DNA of 64,000 nt from DASQGA01 sp963722715 (GCA_963722715.1 CAVROA010000020.1:186001-250000), one strand, 5' to 3'. Positions 26,334-35,110 are shown, numbered from the stretch's first letter. Numbers and translations: made by a program. The notes: a model not told the origin generated them from the sequence alone.

Positions 26334-26920
26334 GGCCGAAAGAGGACGAAGCCGCTCGCGAAAAGGGCGAGGCCGGCTGCCCAGACGGGCCAGGCGGCGA
26401 GTACGGCGCCCGACGTGAAGAGGAGCGCACCCACGACCACCAGGGTGGTTGCCGCGATCGCGGCGGCGGCGGATCCGTCCGCCGGCTCTGAAGGGGAGGC
26501 CGGCGCCTCGGAGCGGATCGGGACGGAGAGGCGCTCGAGCGCGCGGAGGCGCGCGAGACGAACCCGGAAAAGCGCGCCGCGCCATTCAGGGAGCGAGCGC
26601 TCGACGAGCTCCTCGTCGCCGTCCGAAAGGCCCACGGCGACCTGAGCAGTCGCGTCGCGGGCCTTCGCGAGCGAGTCCACGAGCTCTTCGTGAATCACCT
26701 CGGCGCCGCGGGGCGGCTCGATCCCGAGCGCGAGCTCCGACGCCGTGTGCAGCGTGTACTGGAGTGGCGGCAATTCGTCGCCGGCATCCTCGCGGACGAG
26801 GTCCGGACCGGCTTCCGCGATTCGCTCGAGGTGCAGGAGGGCATCGGCCAGGCTGTCCCAGAGATCTGCGACCGCGGTTGCGTAGTCGCGTCGCTCTGTG
26901 CTCCTGAGCGTCCTCTCCAT
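26330..26920 (-). CDS. hypothetical protein with C-terminal membrane hairpin
   Basis: 196 residues, not recognised. Residues 1-140 are helical and hydrophilic; the C-terminus has two close membrane helices (AIAATTLVVVGALLFTSGAV and WPVWAAGLALFASGFVLF). This looks like a tail-anchored cytoplasmic helical domain. ATG at 26920, 45 bases from the divergent response regulator; the stop lies in the CTAG shared with gltX. No function can be given. Confidence 0.6.
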   Translation of the reverse strand: MERTLRSTERRDYATAVADLWDSLADALLHLERIAEAGPDLVREDAGDELPPLQYTLHTASELALGIEPPRGAEVIHEELVDSLAKARDATAQVAVGLSDGDEELVERSLPEWRGALFRVRLARLRALERLSVPIRSEAPASPSEPADGSAAAAIAATTLVVVGALLFTSGAVLAAWPVWAAGLALFASGFVLFRP

Positions 26921-26965
26921 GCGCCGCGATCATACCGCCGCTGCGCCGTCGCTACACTCGACGGC

Positions 26966-27349
26966 ATGGACCGGGGGGGCCAGGCGACCATACTCGTCGC
27001 GGACGACGATCCGGCCCTCAGGATGCTCTGCAGCGTCAATCTCGGCTTCGAGGGCTACCGGGTCGTCGAGGCGACGAACGCCGCGGAGATCGATGACGCG
27101 CTCGCGCGCGAGCCGGTCTCGCTGATCCTGCTCGACATCCATCTCGGTGCCGACAACGGGCTCGAGGTGGCCGAGCGACTACGGCAGACACACCCCGAGC
27201 TGGCCATCGCCTTCTTCACCGGCAGCGTGCGCGTGGCCGGGGAAGACGCATCGCTGGCCGACGGCGTGCTGCCGAAGCCGTTCACCCTGGAGGAACTGGG
27301 GGAGATCGCGCACCGGCTCGCTCCGGGGCGGCCGCTGCCTCGGCCCTAG
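26966..27349 (+). CDS. single-domain response regulator
   Basis: 127 residues, receiver domain only. Acidic pocket DDDP, phospho-acceptor Asp in LILLDIHLG, Thr in FFTGS and Lys in LPKPF are all in place. No output domain, so it probably acts by protein contact (CheY or Spo0F style). ATG at 26966. No kinase adjoins it. The last 68 bases overlap the 3' end of the membrane-protein gene on the other strand. Confidence 0.85.
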   Translation: MDRGGQATILVADDDPALRMLCSVNLGFEGYRVVEATNAAEIDDALAREPVSLILLDIHLGADNGLEVAERLRQTHPELAIAFFTGSVRVAGEDASLADGVLPKPFTLEELGEIAHRLAPGRPLPRP

Positions 27350-28286
27350 CCGCTTCGTTGTCCGCTTGCACCCGCGAGCGCCAGCGAAGGGTCCCCAGCA
27401 TGAGCGCGATCGCACCGAAGCCCACGATCACGTTCGCGAGCACGGTGGCGACCTGCATGCCGACGCTGAAGGAGAGCAGCGCGCTCGTACTCCCGCTGCC
27501 TGCGAGGGCGAAGACGAGAACGGCTTGTTGGGCACCGGCCCCACCCGGAGTGAACGGGAGGAGCGTCGAGAGGCTCTGGACGACCAGCACAGTGAGCGCC
27601 GTCCCGAAGGTCGCCTCGATGTGGAACGCCCGCAGGAAGAAGTAAACCGCGGCGAGCCGGGCTACCCAGCTCGCGGCCTGCCAGGAGACGACGCCGCGGA
27701 GAAAGGCATCGCGGTCCTTGAGCACCACGAACCCGAGGGCGAGCTTCTCGCGAAGCGCATCGACGTGCGTGGAGGCCCAGCCGGCCAGGAGGACCGCGCT
27801 GGCGAGCAGGACGCAGCCGATGAACGCTGCCGCCGTAGGATGCTCGATCGCGAACCTCCAGTCGAAGGCGGGAAGGCGGGGCAGATCCGGGACACCCGGG
27901 AGCACGCCCTGCTGGATCGCCCAGACAAGGAGACTCCCGGCCACGACCGCATCGAAGAGCGTCTCGACGAGCAGGGTGGATCCGAGCGTCGGATAGGTGG
28001 ATCCCGGTACCCGGTGCTTCAGGAGGTAGAGCTTCACGAGATCACCGCCGCGAGCTGGCGTGATGGAGTTCACGCCGACGCCGGCGACGTAGGAGCCGAA
28101 GACGTCGCGGTATCGGATGCGCGTGTCGGGGTAGGAGGCGTGCAGGATGTTCTGCCACGCGCGGACGCGGAAGACGAGCTTCAGGAGGTGCAGCGCCACC
28201 GCGAGGATGAGCGCCGTCCACGACACGGCCGCCAGATGGCTGAAGAAGGCCTGGCACGCGTCGACGAACGACCGGACATCGTTCAT
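27282..28286 (-). CDS. lysylphosphatidylglycerol-synthase-like membrane protein (UPF0104)
   Basis: 334 residues with about eight membrane helices, fitting the LPG_synthase_TM (AglD/MprF transmembrane) family. Signatures are the NSITPARGGDLVKLYLL segment after helix 2 and STLLPFTPGGAGAQQAV near the C-terminal half. Members flip or modify lipids or polyprenol-linked sugars; the MprF catalytic domain is absent. A charged Ala/Arg/Glu-rich tail (about 300-334) extends into the response-regulator gene on the other strand. ATG at 28286. Confidence 0.82.
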   Translation of the reverse strand: MNDVRSFVDACQAFFSHLAAVSWTALILAVALHLLKLVFRVRAWQNILHASYPDTRIRYRDVFGSYVAGVGVNSITPARGGDLVKLYLLKHRVPGSTYPTLGSTLLVETLFDAVVAGSLLVWAIQQGVLPGVPDLPRLPAFDWRFAIEHPTAAAFIGCVLLASAVLLAGWASTHVDALREKLALGFVVLKDRDAFLRGVVSWQAASWVARLAAVYFFLRAFHIEATFGTALTVLVVQSLSTLLPFTPGGAGAQQAVLVFALAGSGSTSALLSFSVGMQVATVLANVIVGFGAIALMLGTLRWRSRVQADNEAARAEAAAAPERAGARSPPVPPG

Positions 28287-28343
28287 GCTCCCGACGATAG
28301 CGGGGCGGCCCGGATGGTTACGGGCGGTGAGTCAGGCTGTCGA

Positions 28344-28416
28344 TACCCCCGACCGGGTTCGAACCGGTGTCACCGCCGTGAGAGGGCGGCATCCTAGGCC
28401 ACTAGACGACGGGGGC
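28344..28416 (-). tRNA. tRNA-Glu (anticodon CUC)
   Basis: Minus-strand cloverleaf of 73 nt. Acceptor arm GCCCCCG pairs with CGGGGG-U, the T-loop is TTCGAAC, and the anticodon stem CCGCC/GGCGG encloses CTCTCAC, giving anticodon CTC. The 3' CCA is not encoded. G1:U72 closes the acceptor as a wobble pair. It lies between the LPG-synthase-like gene and the surface module, on the strand opposite to the latter. Confidence 0.93.
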
Positions 28417-28529
28417 CTGCGTTCGCCGCAACATGCTAGCGAGCGGGCGTACGGCAGCGTAGCGAGTGGGGAACCCCACCTTCACCGTCTGCTAGGGTCG
28501 CCCGGGTCGTATTCCAGGAGGGTTTTGCG

Positions 28530-28691
28530 GTGATCGGACAGTCTGTGCAGGCATACCTCGACCCGGGTACCGGGAGCATGCTCCTGCAGGCCATCGTGGG
28601 CGGGGTTGCAGCGGCAGCCGTCGCCGGACGGATCTTCTGGCGGCGAATTCTCGAGGTCCTGCACATTCGGAAGAAGGAAGACCGGCCGTAG
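28530..28691 (+). CDS. 53-residue membrane peptide with YLDPGTGSM motif
   Basis: Small protein with a strong Shine-Dalgarno (aggagg at 28517-28522, seven bases before GTG 28530). Sequence features: an N-terminal AYLDPGTGSMLLQ block, a hydrophobic Ala/Gly-rich helix (IVGGVAAAAVAGRIFW) and a basic C-terminus (RKKEDRP), so it is a single-span membrane protein. I recall similar LDPG(T/S)GSM peptides next to sulfatase-fold or surface-glycan genes in other bacteria; their function is unknown. Its stop overlaps the apparent start of the methyltransferase-like gene, so the two are translationally coupled. Confidence 0.75.
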   Translation: MIGQSVQAYLDPGTGSMLLQAIVGGVAAAAVAGRIFWRRILEVLHIRKKEDRP

Positions 28692-30091
28692 TCGAGCCTG
28701 GGTTCGAGCCCGGTTCGTTCCGGGACCCGGACAGCCGCGTCGTCGTCGCCGGAGGGACGGTCCTCCGGACACTCAGCCCGACCGGGGTCGAGGACTGGCG
28801 GGCACTGGCCGAGAGCGCCCTCTTCGAGCGTGCGGTCGCCGACGGCCGGCTGGTCGGCACGGAGGAGGCCGACGGGACGGCCGTGCCAGCCGAGCTCCGT
28901 GCCGGAGCGGCGGGGATCCTCCGCCACGAGGCAATTCCGTTCGTCTCGTATCCGTACGAGTGGCCCTTCTCGATGCTGAAAGATGCGGCGCTGCTCCAGC
29001 TCTCGCTGCTCGACGAGGCGATCGGCGAGGGACTCATGCTGAAGGACGCCTCGCCATACAACGTCCAGTGGCGGGGGACGACCCCCGTCTTCATCGACGT
29101 CGGCTCCTTCGAGAAGCTTCGGGAGGGCGAACCGTGGGCGGGCTACCGGCAGTTCTGCATGCTCTTCCTCTACCCGCTGCTCCTCCAGGCCTACAAGGGG
29201 ATCGAGTATCTGCCGCTCCTTCGCGGTGCGATCGACGGGATTTCCCCCGTGCAGGCGCGCCGCATGTTCTCTGCCCGCGATCTCCTCCGGCGCGGCGTCC
29301 TCACGCACGTCGCCTTGCATGCTCGCCTCGAGCGCCGCTACGCCGACTCCTCGAAGGACGTGAAGGGAGAGCTCAAGAAGGCGGGCTTCAAGACCGAGCT
29401 GATCCGCGCGAACGTCCGCGGTCTCACGCGCCTGGTCGAGCGCCTCGAGTGGCAGCCGGGCGCCACGGCCTGGACCGGGTACGGAACCCAGAACACCTAC
29501 ACGGACGCGGACGCCGAGCGGAAGGCGGCATTCGTCCGGGAGACAGCTTCCTCGCGACGACGGCGCCTGGTCTGGGACATCGGAGCGAACGACGGACGGT
29601 ATACGCGGATCGCGGCCGAGCACGCGGACCACGCCCTCGCGATCGACGCCGACCAGGCGGTGGTCGATGCTCTCTATCGATCGCTCCGCGAGGAGGGCTC
29701 GAAGACGATCTTGCCCCTCGTCATGAACATCGCTGACCCTTCCCCGGGTCTCGGGTGGCGCGGCAAGGAGCGTAAGCCCCTGCCCGAGCGCGGCACGCCT
29801 GACCTGACGCTCTGCCTGGCGCTGGTCCACCATGTCGCGATCGGCTCGAACGTCCCCGTGCAGGAGTTCCTCGGCTGGCTTCGCGAGCTCGGCACGGAGC
29901 TGGTGATCGAGTTCCCGACTCCGGAGGACCCGATGGCGGCGAGACTCCTTGCACGCAAGCGCGAGGGCACCCACGACGACTACACGCAGGAGTCCTTCGA
30001 GCGCGCACTCTCCGAGGTGTTCGAGGTCGAGCGCTCGGAGCGGCTCGAGTCGGGGACTCGGGTGCTCTACCGTGCCCGACCCCGCGTCTGA
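28688..30091 (+). CDS. SAM-dependent methyltransferase-like protein, start codon non-standard or uncertain
   Basis: About 467 residues. The N-terminal part (GSFRDPDSRVV, then WRALAES and PYEWPFSMLKDAALLQLSL) is typical of a methyltransferase family sometimes annotated as nodulation-protein-like. LKDASPYNVQW and FIDVGSFE resemble a kinase-like nucleotide pocket, and the C-terminal half has a Rossmann SAM site, VWDIGANDGRYTRIA. The first ordinary start in frame is GTG 28883, but coding sequence with strong G/C third positions continues back to the end of the upstream peptide gene. GTA at 28688 overlaps its TAG and has aaggaag eight bases before. Either a non-standard start or a sequence error is needed. 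Confidence 0.75.
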   Translation, partial: VVEPGFEPGSFRDPDSRVVVAGGTVLRTLSPTGVEDWRALAESALFERAVADGRLVGTEEADGTAVPAELRAGAAGILRHEAIPFVSYPYEWPFSMLKDAALLQLSLLDEAIGEGLMLKDASPYNVQWRGTTPVFIDVGSFEKLREGEPWAGYRQFCMLFLYPLLLQAYKGIEYLPLLRGAIDGISPVQARRMFSARDLLRRGVLTHVALHARLERRYADSSKDVKGELKKAGFKTELIRANVRGLTRLVERLEWQPGATAWTGYGTQNTYTDADAERKAAFVRETASSRRRRLVWDIGANDGRYTRIAAEHADHALAIDADQAVVDALYRSLREEGSKTILPLVMNIADPSPGLGWRGKERKPLPERGTPDLTLCLALVHHVAIGSNVPVQEFLGWLRELGTELVIEFPTPEDPMAARLLARKREGTHDDYTQESFERALSEVFEVERSERLESGTRVLYRARPRV

Positions 30092-32207
30092 CAGAGGGCG
30101 TGCGCATTCCGCCCGCGAGCTTGGCCTCGCGGGCCTTCATCTGCTCGTCCTCTCCTCGTTCGCGCTGGCACAGCCGCTCTTCTCGCTTCTCTCGGAGAAC
30201 GTGGTCTTCTTCGCCGCTCGCGGATCGTCGCGCTGGGAAATCGTTCTCTTCGCCCTCGGTCTCGTGCTCGTTCCGCCGCTGCTTCTCCTGGCAGTGGAAG
30301 CACTCGTGGGCCTGGTGCATAGAGGAGCAGCCGCCGGCCTGCATCTGATCTTCGTCGGGCTGCTCTCGGGGCTCGTCGCCATGCAGGTGGTGAATCGCAT
30401 CGGGGATCTACCTCAAGGTCTCTTCACCGCGCTGGTCGTCGGTGTGGCGGCGGGCGCCGCCGTCGCCTACGCCAGGCTGGGCGCTATGCGGTCGGTGCTG
30501 ACCGTGCTCGGCCCGGCGCCGTTGCTCTTTCTCGGCCTCTTCCTCTTCGGCTCGCCGGTCGCGAAGCTGACGCTCGCGGACGACGCGCAGGCCAGGCCGG
30601 CGAACATCCGAGGGAGCGCGCCGGTCGTGATGGTCGTGTTCGACGAGTTCCCCTCGCTCTCGCTCCTCGACCGATCGGGACGGATCGATCCGGTTCGGTA
30701 CCCGAACTTCGCCGCCCTGGCCGGGGACGCCACCTGGTTTCGGAACGCGACCACGGTGCAGGGAAACACGAGTCTGGCCGTGCCCGCGATCCTGACCGGC
30801 CGCTACCCGCTCGATGCGAGCAAGATCCCGATCGCGTCCGACTATCCGCAGAACCTCTTCACGCTTCTCGGTGGCGGCTACCGGCTGAACGTGACGGAGG
30901 CTGTGACTCGCCTGTGCCCGGGGAATCTCTGCTCGGAATCCTCCGGCGAGGGCTTCCCGACCCGGCTCGAGTCGCTCGGGTCCGATCTGAGCATCGTCTA
31001 CCTCCACATGGTGCTGCCCCCGGATCTCCGCGACCGGCTGCCGTCGGTGAGCGCAACCTGGGGGGACTTTCGCGCCGGCGGCGGGCGGACGCAGCGTGAA
31101 GAGGACGTCCGCCGCGGCCTCGACCGCGGTTTCCTCCAGAAGCGGCTCTTTCCCGGATCCGTACGGGACCGCGATCTCAGGTTCCGCGTCTTCGCGGACT
31201 CGATCAGGCCCTCGAGGAAGCCGGAGCTCTCGTTTCTGCACGTGCTCCTGCCGCATTACGGCTGGGTCTACTTGCCGTCCGGGAAGCGGTATGCGAACGC
31301 GGCGACGATCGCAGGCCTGGTCGACGACAGCTGGACCGACGACGAAGTGCTCGCGGACCAGGGATGGCAGCGGCACCTGCTCCAGGTCGGCTTCGTCGAC
31401 ACGCTTCTCGGTGAGCTCGTGCGAAACCTACGCCGCCGAGGGCTGTACGACCGTTCGCTCATCGTCCTGACGGCGGACCACGGTGTGAGCTTCCGACCCG
31501 GGGGCGCCCGCCGCTTGACCACGGCCGAGAGCCTCCCCGACCTCGCGTTCGTGCCGCTCTTCGTGAAGGCGCCGGGCCAGACCGCAGGGCAGGTCGTCGA
31601 CGAGCACGTCCAGACCGTCGACATCCTGCCGACGATCGCGGACGCCCTCGGGATCTCCCTCCCGTGGCGAGTCGACGGGCACTCGGCGCTCGACGGGTCC
31701 TTCCGCGCGGTACCGCGCGTACGCATCTACAAGACGTCCGGCGGCAGCCTTGCGGACACGGTCTCGTCGCTGGAGCGCCGCCGCGACGAGCTTCTCGCCC
31801 AGAAGATCGCGCTCTTCGGAGACCGGGACCGGTGGGTGGGCCTCTACCGCTTCGGCCCGCACCGCGAGCTGGTCGGCCGGCGCGTTGCGTCCCTGCACCC
31901 CGGGCTGGCCGACGGGCTGGCGGTCGAGCTCGATCTCGGCGAGCGAATGCGAGTCGATCCCGACGTAGGAACGGTGCCGGCAAGGATCACGGGCCGTCTC
32001 TCAGGCGATGCTGCCGGGGCAGGGCTCGACCTCGCCGTCTCGGTCGACGGACGTATCGAAGCGGTCACGCGGAGCTACATGTTCCGGGGGGATCCTGCGC
32101 TCTCGGCCATGGTGCCGGAGGCGTCCGTCAGTGCCGGGATGCACACGATCGAGATCTTCGAGGTCGACGCATCCGGGCGCCTTTTCCGAATTCCGCTAGA
32201 AAGCTGA
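30072..32207 (+). CDS. membrane sulfatase-fold (alkaline phosphatase superfamily) enzyme
   Basis: 711 residues. Four or five membrane helices fill residues 15-165, then an extracytoplasmic sulfatase or phosphoglycerol-transferase-like domain follows: metal-binding Asp in VVMVVFDEFP, Ser/Thr nucleophile region NTSLAVPAILTGRYP, and TADHGVSF with the second metal pair. A formylglycine CxPxR motif is absent, which argues against a classical sulfatase and for a phospho- or phosphoglycerol-type transferase or hydrolase. The C-terminal 170 residues form a beta-rich tail. Start: GTG at 30072, overlapping the previous gene by 20 bases. Third gene of the surface module. Confidence 0.8.
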   Translation: MPDPASDRGRAHSARELGLAGLHLLVLSSFALAQPLFSLLSENVVFFAARGSSRWEIVLFALGLVLVPPLLLLAVEALVGLVHRGAAAGLHLIFVGLLSGLVAMQVVNRIGDLPQGLFTALVVGVAAGAAVAYARLGAMRSVLTVLGPAPLLFLGLFLFGSPVAKLTLADDAQARPANIRGSAPVVMVVFDEFPSLSLLDRSGRIDPVRYPNFAALAGDATWFRNATTVQGNTSLAVPAILTGRYPLDASKIPIASDYPQNLFTLLGGGYRLNVTEAVTRLCPGNLCSESSGEGFPTRLESLGSDLSIVYLHMVLPPDLRDRLPSVSATWGDFRAGGGRTQREEDVRRGLDRGFLQKRLFPGSVRDRDLRFRVFADSIRPSRKPELSFLHVLLPHYGWVYLPSGKRYANAATIAGLVDDSWTDDEVLADQGWQRHLLQVGFVDTLLGELVRNLRRRGLYDRSLIVLTADHGVSFRPGGARRLTTAESLPDLAFVPLFVKAPGQTAGQVVDEHVQTVDILPTIADALGISLPWRVDGHSALDGSFRAVPRVRIYKTSGGSLADTVSSLERRRDELLAQKIALFGDRDRWVGLYRFGPHRELVGRRVASLHPGLADGLAVELDLGERMRVDPDVGTVPARITGRLSGDAAGAGLDLAVSVDGRIEAVTRSYMFRGDPALSAMVPEASVSAGMHTIEIFEVDASGRLFRIPLES

Positions 32208-32220
32208 GCCTTCCGCTCGA

Positions 32221-32562
32221 TCAGTCGGTGCGATCGTCCTCGTCTTCGGCGATCTCACCCGCATCGCCGAACTTCTCGACGACCGAGTACCCGCCGTTCC
32301 GATCCACCTCGCGCTCAACCCCGGGCGACCACACGTGTCCGGTGACGATCAGGAAGCGCCGGGGGTCGGAGCGCACCTCCTCGTACTCGGCGACTGTCAG
32401 GGCCACGGTCTCGAAGCAGCTCTCGCGGCTGCACTCGCACACGAACTCGATCCGGCTCGTCCGATCGCCCTTGGCCCAGTCCTCGCTCACGCTCCGGATG
32501 CGCTCGTTGACCTCCCGGAAGAGCGCCTCGTTCTTGCCGACCCGGTACTCGGTGGCGGACAT
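32221..32562 (-). CDS. conserved hypothetical protein with Cys pair
   Basis: 113 residues of a family I recognise only as an actinobacterial hypothetical: NEALFREVNERI near the N-terminus, then FVCECSRESC (Cys trio likely binding metal), LTVAEYEEVR, and GHVWSPGVE before an acidic tail. Cytoplasmic, no membrane segment. ATG at 32562. The AT-richer region just upstream is its likely promoter. Convergent with the sulfatase-fold gene, 13 bases apart. Confidence 0.7.
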   Translation of the reverse strand: MSATEYRVGKNEALFREVNERIRSVSEDWAKGDRTSRIEFVCECSRESCFETVALTVAEYEEVRSDPRRFLIVTGHVWSPGVEREVDRNGGYSVVEKFGDAGEIAEDEDDRTD

Positions 32563-32710
32563 GGAGCAAGTATGCGCTGTCGATCGAGAAAAGAAAAGGT
32601 TTCATAGCCTCTACTCAGTTTCACCGCCTTGAGAGTCGGCACTGTAGTCGGCAAAAGCCCTGGTTTCCAGCGATTTCTACAAGGCGGGGACCACCCAGGC
32701 TCGGATGGCT
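32563..32710. other. intergenic region, no gene recognised
   Basis: This 148-base stretch is AT-richer at its left end (gagaaaagaaaagg at about 32585-32598), where a promoter for the minus-strand gene ending at 32221 could lie. The remainder (32612-32700) contains short inverted segments such as ccgccttg and caaggcgg (32627-32634 and 32681-32688) that could close a hairpin. I see no tRNA, ORF or integrase remnant. Confidence 0.35.
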
Positions 32711-33370
32711 CTAGGTGGCAGCGAGCAGAAGGAGATCGGCTGCTCGGTCCGGGCTGACCACGTCCGTATTGACGACGAGATCGTAATGCGTGGGCAGCTC
32801 CCGTTCGACGCCGTAGAAGCGTGCGAGGTAGTCGTCTCGCGCCGCGTCCTCATCCCGAATCGCCTTGTCGGCTTGCCGCATGTCGACCTTCGCGGTCTCG
32901 GCGAGGCGGCGAGCTCGCGTCTCGGGCGAGGCCGTGACGAGGACGCGCAAGACGTCTTCCCTCCCCGCCAGCGCCATCGAAGCAGCGTGGGCGACGATGA
33001 CGACGTCTCCTTCCTCGGCGACGTCGCGAATGACGTCGCGGATCAGCGCGCGGAGGTCTTCGCTGGACGGCATCTGCCTGACGGGCGCGGCAAACGTCGC
33101 TTGTCCGCGGGCCGAGCCTCCGAGGCTCGGAGACACTCGTGGCCGCCGTTCCCCGCCGGTTTCCGCGACACGATCCAGAACGCGCGCGACCAGTGACTTG
33201 CGTCTCTCGACGTTGCTGACCACGGCCGGGTCGAGGCCCACCGAATCCGCCGCGCTCTCGACGACCTCGTCGTCGACATAGCGGAACCCGAGCCGGTCTG
33301 AAACGGTGCGGCCGACGCTTTCGCCCCCGGCACCGGTCGTATGCGAGACGCAGATGATTCGACTAGGCAA
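32711..33370 (-). CDS. cytidylate-kinase-like P-loop protein
   Basis: 219 residues of the cytidylate kinase-like (Cytidylate_kin2) family. The N-terminus IICVSHTTGAGGESVGRTV is a P-loop variant (Thr-Gly-Ala-Gly-Gly-Glu-Ser) lacking the usual GxGKS Lys. YVDDEVVESAA, VVIVAHAAS and RARRLAE follow. In such proteins nucleotide kinase activity is not always shown. Start: TTG at 33370, supported by ggagg five bases upstream. Upstream neighbour on the same strand is a promoter-like gap, then the MFS-cyclic-nucleotide gene. Confidence 0.75.
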   Translation of the reverse strand: MPSRIICVSHTTGAGGESVGRTVSDRLGFRYVDDEVVESAADSVGLDPAVVSNVERRKSLVARVLDRVAETGGERRPRVSPSLGGSARGQATFAAPVRQMPSSEDLRALIRDVIRDVAEEGDVVIVAHAASMALAGREDVLRVLVTASPETRARRLAETAKVDMRQADKAIRDEDAARDDYLARFYGVERELPTHYDLVVNTDVVSPDRAADLLLLAAT

Positions 33371-33439
33371 CTCTGCCTCCAGTTCGTTCAGCGTGCACGC
33401 CGCACGAGTCTACGTTGATCGCGTTGTCGGGCGGTGCGT

Positions 33440-35110
33440 TCATACCGATGCGATGGACGGGCGCAGGGAGCCAAGGCGGACGGCGATGATTGCATCCGCT
33501 GCCTCGGCGCTGGCCGCGTGGCCCGTCACCGCGGGGATGAACTCATCTCGGTCGAGCGTGAAGAGCTCTCCGTCGCGCGTGGCAACCACGGTCGCCGTCC
33601 GCGGAACGTCACGGAGGAGCGCGATCTCGCCGAATCCCGCTCCGACGCCGAGACGTGTCGCCGGCCGGCCCTCGACGAGGACCTCGACCTCGCCCCGTTC
33701 GACCAGATAGAAGAGCCGGCCGAAATCGCCTTGGTGGAAGATCTCCGCGCCCGCAGCCATCGGGACCGGCGTCAGAGTCGAGGCGAGCCGCTCGAGGACT
33801 GCGGCGGGAAGCGGAGCGAAGATCGGCTGCGAGCGGAGGAGCTCGAGGCCCGGGGGCGCCACCTCGGCGTCCAGTGCCCGGAGGGGCCGCCAGACGAGCA
33901 CGGTGAGGATGGGAAGAAACAGCCCGATTGCGAGGAGAGCGCCACGAACGCCCAGCCCGGAGACGAGAAGGGGCGCCACGACCGCACCGAGCGCGATCGC
34001 GCCGAGCACGAGGCTCTCGAGGACGCCGAAGACGCGGGCGAGAACCACCTCCGGGACTGCCCGTTGCAGGAGTGTGAGCCCCGCAACGTCTGCGACCGTG
34101 TTCCCGATCCCGACCACGGCGAGGAGGACCAGCGCGGCCGCAGGCGTCGGCCAGGCTCCGATCAGCGCGATCGGCAGGCCCCACAGGACGAGCCCGACTC
34201 CGAAGCTCGACGCGATCCGGCGCCGTCCGACGAGGACGATCGCCGCGGCGGCGCCGAGTAGGCCCCCGATTCCGTCCGCCGACGTGAGCAGGCCGACTCC
34301 GGACTCGCCGAGGTCGAGAAGCTCGAGCGCCATGACGACGATGAGGACGTTGAGCGCCCCCGCGACGAACGTCTGGGCTGCGAAGAGGCCGACGATGAGG
34401 CGCAGGCGGGAGTCGGCGCCGATGGCTCGGAAGCCCGCGAAGGCCTCCCGGAGAATTCCGCGCGCGTCGTCAACCGGCTCCGCATCGATCTTCTGCGGCT
34501 CGGCGTTGATCCGGCTGACCAGGAATGCCGACAGCAGGAACGTCCCGGCCTGCACGGCGAAAACGACGCCCGTGCTCGTGACCGCAAGCAGCAGCCCACC
34601 AAGCGCCGGGCCGACGAAGAAGGCGACGCTCTCGATCGTGGTCGAGGCGACGTTTGCGGACGTGAGCTCCTCCGGCGTCCGCGCGAGAGAGGGCAGAAGG
34701 GCGACCTGCGCGGGCCGGAAGGCCGTCGAGACGAGGGCGACGAGACCCGCGAGAGCGAACACGACGCCGGCTGGCGCCTGCGCGAAGACGGCAACCGCTG
34801 CGGCGGCGACAGCAACCGCGCGGACGAGATCGGCGGCGATCATGACGCGCTCCCGCCTGAAGCGGTCGCTCAGGAGCGCAGCGAACGGGGCGACGATCGC
34901 AGACGGGAGCATGCGGATGAGGCCGACGAGCCCGACCGCCGCCGGCCCGCCTGCGTCGTAGGCGAAAACGGAGAGCGCCACGATGGACGACCATTCGCCT
35001 GTTACGGAAGCCGCCCAGGCAAGCTCCAGGCGGCGGATGTTCGGATTCCGGAAAGTCTGAGCGAATGCCCGAGCGGATTGGACGAACTGCGCGCGCAGAC
35101 CCTGGCTCAT
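33440..35110 (-). CDS. MFS transporter fused to cyclic-nucleotide-binding domain
   Basis: 556 residues. Residues 20-410 form a 12-helix MFS carrier (LSDRFRRERVMIAADL is the A-motif loop). Residues 430-545 are a cyclic-nucleotide-binding domain: IFHQGDFGRLFYLVERGEVEVLV, then FGEIALLRDVPRTATVVA, which carries the Glu and Arg of the phosphate-binding cassette. This suggests transport gated by cAMP or cGMP, or a regulatory role. Start: ATG at 35110; the frame is open upstream but unlike the family. It sits about 2 kb from a predicted adenylate cyclase. Same-strand spacing to the kinase-like gene is 69 bases. Confidence 0.85.
   Translation of the reverse strand: MSQGLRAQFVQSARAFAQTFRNPNIRRLELAWAASVTGEWSSIVALSVFAYDAGGPAAVGLVGLIRMLPSAIVAPFAALLSDRFRRERVMIAADLVRAVAVAAAAVAVFAQAPAGVVFALAGLVALVSTAFRPAQVALLPSLARTPEELTSANVASTTIESVAFFVGPALGGLLLAVTSTGVVFAVQAGTFLLSAFLVSRINAEPQKIDAEPVDDARGILREAFAGFRAIGADSRLRLIVGLFAAQTFVAGALNVLIVVMALELLDLGESGVGLLTSADGIGGLLGAAAAIVLVGRRRIASSFGVGLVLWGLPIALIGAWPTPAAALVLLAVVGIGNTVADVAGLTLLQRAVPEVVLARVFGVLESLVLGAIALGAVVAPLLVSGLGVRGALLAIGLFLPILTVLVWRPLRALDAEVAPPGLELLRSQPIFAPLPAAVLERLASTLTPVPMAAGAEIFHQGDFGRLFYLVERGEVEVLVEGRPATRLGVGAGFGEIALLRDVPRTATVVATRDGELFTLDRDEFIPAVTGHAASAEAADAIIAVRLGSLRPSIASV

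Noticed and set aside
29949..30071. Extended start for the sulfatase-fold gene
   Set aside because: The extra residues come from another frame of the methyltransferase gene; GTG 30072 gives the membrane helices a normal start.
30072..32207. Classical sulfatase assignment
   Set aside because: No CxPxR formylglycine motif; only the general alkaline-phosphatase-superfamily call is kept.
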